The position numbers and the translations under genes are program-made. This document shows positions 17,115 through 24,420 of a DNA stretch of 64,000 nt, piece after piece. Every line of letters starts with the position of its first letter. The stretch's first letter is position 1. The stretch is from DATBQN01 sp963799925 (GTDB lineage Bacteria > Acidobacteriota > Thermoanaerobaculia > Multivoradales > UBA5704), in NCBI GenBank assembly GCA_963799925.1, contig CAWCYZ010000004.1:1922001-1986000 (forward strand). The letters run 5' to 3'. Under the pieces are notes generated by a model. That model ran no database searches. It had not been told where the DNA came from and saw nothing but the letters and a program-made list of their open reading frames with translations.

Positions 17115-18308
17115 TCAGCGCACCGCCAGCCCCTCGGCGCCGTCGTAGACCGGCAGGCCGCCGACCTCGCCGAGCGGGGTGAGGCTCCCGTCGCGCTCGA
17201 TGCGGAAGGCGGCGACCGTCCCCGCGCCCTGGTTCAGGGTGTAGAGGAAGCGCCCGTCGGGGGTGATCTTGATGTCCGCCGGGTAGGCGGTGGGGTTGGA
17301 ATAGGCGTAGGCGACGCCGTCCGGCTGCAGCAGGGCGAGCCGGCCGTCGCCGCCGACGCGGAACCCGGTCAGGGTGTTGCCGTTGGTGTTGCTCGAGTAG
17401 ACGTAGCTGCCGCCGTCCCAGTCGATCCAGCACTCGGCGGTCTGGAAGGTGGGGAGCGAGGCGGTGAGGACGGCGAGGGTGCCGTCCGGCCGCAGGGTGT
17501 AGGAGGAGGCGGCGCTGTCGCCGGTCGGGTTGGGATTGGGCGGATGGGTGCCGAAGACCTCGTCCGACACGATGGCGCCGCCGGGGCCGATGATGAAGGA
17601 GAAGGGGATGTAGCCGGCGGCCTGGGTGACGACCGGCGCGGCGCTCGGCCGGCCGTCGTGCCCGACGTCGAAGACCAGGAAGAGGCTGGGGCCCTTGTGG
17701 TCGATGATCAGCCGCCGGCCATCGGCGGTGAACGACACCTGGCCCGGGTTCCCCAGCGGGTCGGGCGGGTTGCTGCCGCCGGCATGGAGCGAACGGGTGG
17801 AGCCGTGGATCGCGGTCAGCCCGCCGTCCCCGTCGACGCGGAAGCCGGTGATGTTGGCGTCGCCGCCCGAGTTGATGACGTAGAGCAGGTCGTCGTGGAC
17901 GGTCAGGCTGTTGGGGAAGGCGCCGCCCGAGGGCACCTTGTCGGCGAGCTCGAGGCCGTGCGGGCGGACGCGGAACGAGGAGATCTCGTCGCTCCCCGCG
18001 TTGACGGCGAAGAGGAAGCGGTGGTCCGGCGACAGGATGAGCGAGTTCTGCGCCCCGAGGGGATCGATGTCCTGGACCGGATGGGTGAGCCCGAGCCCGC
18101 TGCCGCGGCCGCCGGTCGCGGCCCGCTGGATCTGGGTGAGGGCGCCGTTCGCGGCCCGCTCGTAGACGACGATCTCGTTGCCGGCGAAGGAGTTGGTGGC
18201 GGCATAGACGGCGCCGGCGGTGAGCGAGCGCGCGGCGGCGTGGCCGGGCAGCAGGCTGGCGGCGAGAACGCTGAGCGACAGGGCGAGGGCCGAGCGATGA
18301 CGTGGCAT
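17115..18308 (-). CDS. Secreted lactonase-family seven-bladed beta-propeller
   Basis: 397 aa. Signal peptide about 1-26 (LALSLSVLAASLLPGHAAA). The rest shows the repeating propeller pattern of 6-phosphogluconolactonase/YVTN proteins, e.g. LILSPDHRFLFAVNAGSDEI, VSFTADGRRLIIDHKG, IKITPDGRFLYTLNQGAGTV. Although Pgl-type members hydrolyse 6-phosphogluconolactone, export makes that role unlikely, and a binding or periplasmic lactonase function is more plausible. Upstream is a 12-bp perfect palindrome CGTAGATCTACG (18319-18330) that could be a regulatory site. Confidence 0.85.
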   Translation of the reverse strand: MPRHRSALALSLSVLAASLLPGHAAARSLTAGAVYAATNSFAGNEIVVYERAANGALTQIQRAATGGRGSGLGLTHPVQDIDPLGAQNSLILSPDHRFLFAVNAGSDEISSFRVRPHGLELADKVPSGGAFPNSLTVHDDLLYVINSGGDANITGFRVDGDGGLTAIHGSTRSLHAGGSNPPDPLGNPGQVSFTADGRRLIIDHKGPSLFLVFDVGHDGRPSAAPVVTQAAGYIPFSFIIGPGGAIVSDEVFGTHPPNPNPTGDSAASSYTLRPDGTLAVLTASLPTFQTAECWIDWDGGSYVYSSNTNGNTLTGFRVGGDGRLALLQPDGVAYAYSNPTAYPADIKITPDGRFLYTLNQGAGTVAAFRIERDGSLTPLGEVGGLPVYDGAEGLAVR

Positions 18309-18537
18309 AGAGTCCTCCCGTAGATCTACGTTTCGACCGTCGCCGCGCCGCCGGAGAGCCCTGGCAGTCGCGGCGCGATCCCGAATGTGAGTGCCTACGA
18401 AGATCTAGGTGCTGCGGCCAGGCGAGAGAGCGCCATTCCGGTCTTCCAATCCGCAACTCGCGACGCTTTCGTACTTTGAGATGACGACCCGCGGCGGCGT
18501 GCTCTCGCCCGCGGGCCTTCCCTGGAGAAACGAATCG

Positions 18538-19161
18538 ATGAAGATCGCGACCATATCGTTGAGCGTCGTCGCCCTGCTGAGCCTCTTCGGCCCCGGTGCC
18601 GCCGCCGCCGCCCCGCCCCCCGCCGCCGGCCAGCCGCTCGCCAAGGCGGCCTTCGCCGGCGGCTGCTTCTGGTGCATGGTCCACCCCTTCGACCAGCTCC
18701 CCGGCGTCGTCAAGGTGACCTCGGGCTACGCCGGCGGCCACGCGCAGAACCCGACCTACGAGGAGGTTTCCGGCGGCTCGACCGGCCACGCCGAGTCGGT
18801 CGAGGTGGTCTACGACCCGGCCAAGGTGACCTACCAGAAGCTCCTCGACACCTACTGGCACAACGTCGATCCGTTCACGCCGAACGCCCAGTTCTGCGAT
18901 CACGGCAACCAGTACCGGACGGCGATCTTCTACGCCACTCCCGAGCAGAAGAAGCTCGCCGAGGCCTCGAAGGCCGACATGCAGCACCGCTTCAAGGAGC
19001 CGATCGTCACCCAGATCGTGCCCCTGACCCAGTTCTGGCCGGCGGAGGACTACCACCAGGACTACTACAAGAAGAATCCGATCCGCTACAAGTTCTACCG
19101 TTACAACTGCGGCCGCGACCGGCGGCTGGAGCAGATCTGGGGGGCGGCGCCGGCGGAGTAG
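18538..19161 (+). CDS. msrA: Peptide-methionine (S)-S-oxide reductase, exported
   Basis: 207 aa. The catalytic motif is AGGCFWCM (about residues 39-46), with the family blocks GYAGGHAQNPTYEEVSGG and GHAESVEVVYDP. A signal peptide (LSVVALLSLFGPGAAAA) indicates a periplasmic enzyme that repairs oxidised methionine. I chose ATG 18538 because GGAGA is 9 nt before it and it places the signal peptide at the N-terminus. The promoter region is shared with the divergent lactonase gene. No MsrB domain is fused. Confidence 0.95.
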   Translation: MKIATISLSVVALLSLFGPGAAAAAPPPAAGQPLAKAAFAGGCFWCMVHPFDQLPGVVKVTSGYAGGHAQNPTYEEVSGGSTGHAESVEVVYDPAKVTYQKLLDTYWHNVDPFTPNAQFCDHGNQYRTAIFYATPEQKKLAEASKADMQHRFKEPIVTQIVPLTQFWPAEDYHQDYYKKNPIRYKFYRYNCGRDRRLEQIWGAAPAE

Positions 19162-19200
19162 GGGAGTGCGGCGAGGCCTCTCTGTTACAGTGGAGAGGCC

Positions 19201-19608
19201 ATGCCCGCCACTCCGGAACTCGATCTCGCCGGCGAGCACCTCGACCGGCGATTCGGGCTCGCGGCGCTATGGCTCTTCGGCTCGCGGGCCCAGGGTGTGG
19301 CCCGCGGCGACTCGGACCTGGACCTCGCCGGCCTCTTCCGGCGGCCGCCGGACCAGCTCGAGCTGTTCGACGTGGAAGGCGAGCTCGGCGAGACGCTCGG
19401 GGTCGAGGTCGACGTGATCGATCTCGACCAGGCTTCGCCCATCCTCGCCATGCAGGTCCTCAAGCACGGCCGCCTGCTGGTCGACCGCGATCCCCGGCGG
19501 CGAGAGGCCTTCTTCGGCCGCACGATCAGCATGTACGAGGATCTGAAGATCGTCCGCAGGGGGGCCGAGGAGGCTCTTTTCGAGCGGCTGAGCCGTGGTC
19601 GATCGTGA
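19201..19608 (+). CDS. mntA: MntA-type minimal nucleotidyltransferase (orphaned antitoxin)
   Basis: 135 aa. The nucleotidyltransferase signature LWLFGSRAQGVARGDSDLDL is near residues 22-41, and the third acidic residue is in VEVDVIDLD. In type VII systems MntA AMPylates and silences the HEPN toxin HepT, whose gene normally overlaps its 3' end. Here the HepT frame starts (GTG 19595) but decays after a few codons. The enzyme's catalytic residues look intact, so it may be active without its normal partner. Confidence 0.85.
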   Translation: MPATPELDLAGEHLDRRFGLAALWLFGSRAQGVARGDSDLDLAGLFRRPPDQLELFDVEGELGETLGVEVDVIDLDQASPILAMQVLKHGRLLVDRDPRRREAFFGRTISMYEDLKIVRRGAEEALFERLSRGRS

Positions 19609-19667
19609 TGTCGTGTTGCGGACAGCCCCACCATGCAGCGCAGGTGATCGGCCAGCTCACCGGTTGA
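19595..19667 (+). pseudogene. Remnant of HepT-type HEPN toxin
   Basis: Starts with GTG inside the mntA 3' end and reads VVDRDVVLR, a typical HepT opening. A further piece, TMQRR then VIGQLTG, appears in other frames before a stop at 19667. The rest, including the RX4-6H catalytic motif of HEPN domains, is absent, cut off where the convergent CHAT gene ends. It is too short for certainty but position and sequence agree. Confidence 0.5.
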
Positions 19668-19678
19668 GGCCGTCCCTT

Positions 19679-22501
19679 TCAAGAGCGTCGAAAGAAGCCT
19701 CCTCCGGAACGGCGATGACGTAGCGCCAGGGCGAGCGCGAGGAGGATCGCCAACATCGCGGCGAGTGCCAGCCCTTCGCGGTGGAGGTCGACCCAGCTCC
19801 TCCCGCCGGGCACGGGCACGAGATCGCCATCCCCCAGCACCACGAAGCCTGCCCAGGCGGCGGTCGGCGCGCCCGCCGCGATGCGGTCGCGCTGGGCGTC
19901 GGCGAGCGCGACCGAGAGGCTCTTGCCTTCCGCGAGGTGGCGGTAGAAGCGGTCGAAGAGCTTCGCGGTGTCCTGGTCCCCCTGCGGCCACAGGCTCGCC
20001 ACCACCGCGCTCGCCTTGGCCTGGAAGAAGGCGCGGGCGAGGCTGAGCACCCCCTCTCCGCGGAGGAGCTTGCCGCGGGCGCTGCTGCAGGTCGAGAGCA
20101 CGACGACGCGGCCGTCGAACGGCAACTTGACGATGTCCGCCATCCGCAGCAGGCCGTCGCCGCCCCTGCCGCCGCGGGAGAGCCAGATCCCCGAGCTCTC
20201 GGGGTCTTGGTCGTTGACGACGGAGTGCGTGGCGAAATCGACGAGACCGAAGCGGGCGAGGCGGGCGCTCTGGAGGCGGCTCACCGAGACCGCGTTCTCC
20301 ACGAGGCTGTCTCCGCCCAGGAAGCGCACCGCGGACGCGGCCTCGCGCTCGGCGCCCGGAAGGGCCTCGTACGGAATATTGATCCCCGCCTCCTCGAAAC
20401 GTTGGCGGGCGATGGGGCCGGGCAGCGGCGGGTTGGCGAGCGCCAGGGCGGGGCGGGGCAACCGCTGGCGCCGGCCTTGCCATTGCAGCCACAGCGTCGC
20501 GGAGGGGATCACCGTGCAGCGGTAGCGGCGGACGAGCGGCGGCGCGCCGGACGCCGCGCGGAGCGCCGCGAAGGGGAGGCGGTGGAGCGCGTCGTCGGGG
20601 ACGATGATCAGATGGTCGATCCCAGGGGGCAGATCGCGGAGGGCGGCTCCCAGCAGCTTGCGGTAAAGGTCGGCCGCGAGCACCGCTTCTTTCGACCTCA
20701 AGGGCTGCTGGAGGGCTCCGATGAAGGCGTCGACGTCACGGCGCAGCTTCGTGCGGTCCGTGTTCAGCGAGTAGGCGCGCGGCGGGGCGCCGCGGGTGGC
20801 GACGACGAGCCAGGTGCCGCCGCCGAAGTCGCCGGTCCAGTCGTTCCATGGAGCGACCAGGAAGGAGAGCAGGGCCTCGTTCGGTGCCAGATGGCCGCGG
20901 ACGAGCTTGAGCGTCGCGAAGGAACCCTTCTTTGGATGAGCGGGCACCTTGGCCAGCTGAGCTCTCACCGCGCTCTGCTCGCGCGCCAGCACGCCGGCGT
21001 CCTCCTCGGCGTGACGGCGCTCGAGCTGCGGCAGCGCGGGATCGCCTTGGCGCGCGGCGACGCGCTTCAGCGCCTCCTCGAGCGCCTGGATGCGGTCTTC
21101 GAGCTCCTCTCGGGACGGCGCCGCCGCCTGGGCTTTCACCAGCGTGTCGAGGAGCGTCCGCGCATGCAGGCGCTCCGTCACACTGAAGGCTCGCTCGAGG
21201 AGCGCCTCGTCCCGACCCCGCGACTGCTGGAGGAGGCGTCCGGCGAGCCAGTAGAAGTCGTCCGACCAGGTGGAGAAGAGGCCTGCCTGGCTCGACGAGG
21301 TCCCCTGAGCGCTGCGGATCTCCTCGATCGCATGGAGCGTGCTCTCTCCCGAAGCGATCGTCTGATCGAGCCGACTGCGAGCCCAGGCGACGCGCATCGC
21401 GCTCCCATTGGCGAGCACGTTCGCCCACTTGTCGTTCTTGGCGAGTTGGAGGGCCTCGCCCACTGCTGCCTCCGCCGCGCTCAGATCGCCCACCGCCGCG
21501 AGATGCCGGGCGAGCTGGTTGTCGCAGTAGCCTCATGGACAGGGTCGCGAGCCTCCCACAGGCAGATGTCGAGAAACGGGCGCGCCGCGTTGATGCCAAC
21601 AAGCCCGGCGAGGGCCAGGCTCGCACTGCGGCGTTCGAGTGATCGCCGGCGGCATCGTCCATGACGAGCGCTTTCTGGCCAGATCGATGGCTTGCGGCCG
21701 GTCCTCCTCGCTCGGCGCTTCGGCGAACGGCTCGATGGCCATGCGAGCGACGCCGTACTGTGCGCCTGCCGCATTGCGGGCTTGCCCTTCTTCATTGGCC
21801 AAGCTCAGGCGGCGTAGGTAATACTCCACGAGCTGCCTCGAAGAGCCCGAACTCGGCGGCGACGTTGCCAAGATCGTTGAGGCACTTGTCGAGCACGATG
21901 GGCTGATCGGGGTCGGTGGAGCTTGCGCTCCAGAGTCTTAACGGCATGCTGCAGGAGCGTATAGGCGCGAGCGATTTCGCGGCCGGACTGCAGGAGGCCT
22001 TGGCCTTGAGGATTTCTCCGCCGCGCGACGACCGTCCCGATTTTCGCCGCGCGAGCGACTGCGATCGCGCGCTCGCGCTCGAGCTGCCCCTCCAGGGTGA
22101 GATGCTGGTGGATCAATGGCGCGACGAGATTCTCGCGCGCGATGAGCTGCCCCCGCAGTTCGCGGGCGGCGACGAAACCCGCCGCGGCGATTCGAAAGAG
22201 GCGCTCCGCGGTCGGGCCGTCCGAGTCCTGCAGGTAGCCGAGGTAGAAAGTTGAACCACGGGAGAGTCGGGAGATCCCGAGCGACGTATCGCCTGCATTC
22301 GTCGAGACAACCGCGTTCCGCTCGGCGCGTCGTTGCCGAGACGATAGAAGCAGCGGGCGGTCGTTGGCTGTCGGGATGGGCGGCGAGCTCCGCTCTCGCA
22401 CGGTCCGAAGTCCATCGCCACGGCCTGTCGGCAGTGGGCAGGAGCAGCGTACAGGCGAAGGAGATGACGCCCAGAGTGCGGGGGCTCGACCCCGCTAGCA
22501 T
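19679..22501 (-). CDS. TPR-CHAT protein, membrane-anchored (several frame breaks in 5' half)
   Basis: The 3' two-thirds are intact: 604 aa from 21493. They contain a helical/TPR part (AEAAVGEALQLAKND), a coiled-coil segment (REELEDRIQALEEALKRVAA) and a CHAT peptidase domain with the His in DFATHSVVND and the Cys in VVVLSTCSSARGKLLRGEGV. A final TM helix (LALAAMLAILLALALAL) follows. Upstream, matching text is spread over three frames: SFACTLLLPTADRPW (start, from ATG 22501), LSRGSTFYLGYLQDSDGPT and ERLFRIAAAGFVAARELRG, then LVEYYLRRLSLANEEGQA and INAARPFLDICLWEARD. At least four frame changes are needed. CHAT domains are caspase-like proteases. The gene ends the ECF sigma cassette. Confidence 0.75.
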
Positions 22502-22525
22502 AGTACTTCCCGCCGGCTGCTTCCT

Positions 22526-22687
22526 CTATGAGATGCGAAAGAAAAGAGGGGCCGCGCATGCCCGCGGCCCCCTCGGTTCCTGCCTACTCGTTCTCTTCCA
22601 TTGTCGACCGGCGGGGTGACGCACTGGGCGCCGAACTCGCCGCTCGATCTCGATCGAAAATACCTCCTGGTTCGAATCGTCAGCCAT
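22526..22687 (-). CDS. Small ORF directly upstream of the CHAT gene
   Basis: 53 aa starting MADDSNQEVFSIEIERR, with AAAGGAG about 9 nt before the ATG. It overlaps the previous small ORF by 8 bp and ends 24 bp before the CHAT start. No family was recognised. The second half is basic and might reflect a frame change after residue ~17. Good ribosome binding site and tight packing support translation. Confidence 0.45.
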   Translation of the reverse strand: MADDSNQEVFSIEIERRVRRPVRHPAGRQWKRTSRQEPRGPRACAAPLFFRIS

Positions 22688-22979
22688 GACGCTCTCTCCT
22701 TTCGCTCGCCTGGGCGGCGACCGCGCCCGATTCTGTCGGGCTGGCGCCGCTGGTTGGGGATCTCATGCCGGCGGCTCGATGCGGCGCACCGGCGCCTGGC
22801 GGACAGCCTGCCGTCCGCTTCGGCCGCGTCACCTTGATGCCGAACTTCCAGAAGAGGCTGATCCGGTACCGCCGCCAGGGCAGGCGGATCGACTTCGTCT
22901 GGGGCGCCTCGCCGACTCGGCGGTCCGGCGCGTCGATCGACTCCTCGGATTCCCTTCTTCTGAACGCGTGGTCAGACAT
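22680..22979 (-). CDS. Small basic ORF in the sigma/CHAT cassette
   Basis: 99 aa. It starts MSDHAFRRRESEESIDAPDR and contains LPWRRYRISLFWKFGIKVT, a basic/hydrophobic stretch. The C-terminal part is Ala/Gly/Pro-rich and may be out of frame. GAAAGGAAAGG precedes the ATG. It lies between the anti-sigma gene and the CHAT gene. The function is unknown; it could be a peptide substrate or inhibitor of the CHAT protease, but that is only suggested by position. Confidence 0.45.
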   Translation of the reverse strand: MSDHAFRRRESEESIDAPDRRVGEAPQTKSIRLPWRRYRISLFWKFGIKVTRPKRTAGCPPGAGAPHRAAGMRSPTSGASPTESGAVAAQASERRERHG

Positions 22980-23121
22980 GTGCCTTTCCTTTCTATCCTC
23001 GAGTCGTTGGTGGCCTGCAGGGCTCGCGGCGGCGCTCGCCGGCCTCGCCCGTCCCTGGAGCAAGAACGAAGGCGAGGGGGCGATCCCCTCAGTTGTCAGT
23101 GGCGCGGGAGGTCCGCGCGTT

Positions 23122-23787
23122 TCAGCGGAGGACGAAGGTGTCGAGAGGCGAGGCGAGATGCTGGCCGTTGCGGAGGTGGGCGGTCACCCGCCACGTCACC
23201 GCAGCCCCCGCCGGGATGTCCTTCAAAAGGAACGTCGGAACCTGGTGCTGCGGCTCGGTGAGCCCACGGACCTGCTCGACGGGCGGGCCATCTTGGACCA
23301 CGATCTTCAGATCGTAGGTCGTTGCGTCAGGAACTTTCGTCCAGCGCAGCAAGCAGGCTTTCCGCGACACGGTATCCACATGAGTGAGCTGAATCGTCTG
23401 GCTCCCGCCGCGCATACCTGAGGTGGGATCGGGCATGCGCCAGAGGAGCCCGGAGACGAGGAGGGCGGCGGCGGCCGCGGCGGAGGCGAACCAGACCGCC
23501 AGGCGGCTCTTGCGGGCGCGCCACGGGGTCGTCTCGGGAGACGCCTCGGCCGCCGGATCTTCGGCCATGGGCTGCTCGAGGGCGACGGCGAGGCGCCAGT
23601 CCTCGGCGCAGGCGGGGCAGGTCGCGAGGTGTGCGATCACGTCGCGCAGCTCGGCGGGCGGCAGCTCGCCGCGGACCGCCGCGAGGATCGACTCGGCGGG
23701 CGGGCAGGACTCCGGCGCCGGCGCCACGGGCGGGAGGGCGGCGAAGGCCCGCCGGAGCGCCGCGAGGTCGGGCTCGGGCTCGCTCAC
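23122..23787 (-). CDS. zf-HC2 anti-sigma factor with periplasmic domain
   Basis: 221 aa. The N-terminal zinc-binding anti-sigma motif is HLATCPAC (H-x3-C-x2-C, about residues 54-61). A TM helix follows (LAVWFASAAAAAALLVSGLLW, about 98-118) and the periplasmic C-terminal part resembles a fibronectin-type fold (RWTKVPDATTYDLKIV ... VTWRVTAHL). The start ATG overlaps the stop of the sigma gene (ATGA), so the two are co-translated. It should hold the ECF sigma factor at the membrane until a periplasmic signal releases it. Confidence 0.85.
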   Translation of the reverse strand: MSEPEPDLAALRRAFAALPPVAPAPESCPPAESILAAVRGELPPAELRDVIAHLATCPACAEDWRLAVALEQPMAEDPAAEASPETTPWRARKSRLAVWFASAAAAAALLVSGLLWRMPDPTSGMRGGSQTIQLTHVDTVSRKACLLRWTKVPDATTYDLKIVVQDGPPVEQVRGLTEPQHQVPTFLLKDIPAGAAVTWRVTAHLRNGQHLASPLDTFVLR

Positions 23788-24326
23788 CGCGCCACCCCCG
23801 CCAGCTCGAGGCAGCCGCGCAGGTCGGCGAGGCCGCGGTAGACCAGGTTCTCCGCCTTCTTGAGGCTCCAGCCGAGGAGCTTCGCCGCCTCCGGCACGCT
23901 GTGCCCCAGCAGGTGAAGGGTCACCGCCGCCTGGCGGGGCCGGATGAGGCGCCCCAGGCAGCTCTGGATGGCCCGCCCCAGCTCGCGCCCGGCCGCGGTG
24001 CGCTCGGGGTCCGGCGCCGGTGCCGGCGGATGGCTCTCGCTCATGGTCTCGTCCAGGGCGACCTCCTGCCGGCGCCGCAATCGGCGAATCTCGTCGATCA
24101 GGGCGCTGCGGGCCACCTTATGCAGATAGAACGACGAGAGCTCCACGTTCCCTTCACTCTTCCTCTGGACCTCCATGACCCGCATCAGCGCGACCTGCAC
24201 GAGGTCCTCGGAGCGGTCGGCCAGCCAGGCGGGGCAGACTTGACGCACGGCGCGCGCCAGGTCGGCTCGCAGCGCGGCGAGATGGCTCTCGGAGAGCGTG
24301 GAGGAGCCTGGGGGAGGATGCTCCAT
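23784..24326 (-). CDS. ECF-family RNA polymerase sigma factor
   Basis: 180 aa. Region 2 is in RSEDLVQVALMRVMEVQ and FYLHKVARSALIDEIRRLRR, region 4 in RPRQAAVTLHLLGHSVPEAA with helix-turn-helix KLLGWSLKKAENLVYRGLA. It overlaps the anti-sigma gene by 4 bp and heads the cassette ending in the TPR-CHAT gene, the likely target along with itself. Upstream is only ~95 bp before the convergently oriented... same-strand helicase gene end, so its promoter must lie there. Confidence 0.9.
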   Translation of the reverse strand: MEHPPPGSSTLSESHLAALRADLARAVRQVCPAWLADRSEDLVQVALMRVMEVQRKSEGNVELSSFYLHKVARSALIDEIRRLRRRQEVALDETMSESHPPAPAPDPERTAAGRELGRAIQSCLGRLIRPRQAAVTLHLLGHSVPEAAKLLGWSLKKAENLVYRGLADLRGCLELAGVAR

Positions 24327-24420
24327 GAAATCGGCTACCCCTGGAGCTGAAGGGAGCTCGCGACAGCGGTCGCGCTCGTTCTCGTTGAAGCGCGCAGCCT
24401 ACCATGGGGATGGAGCGCGC

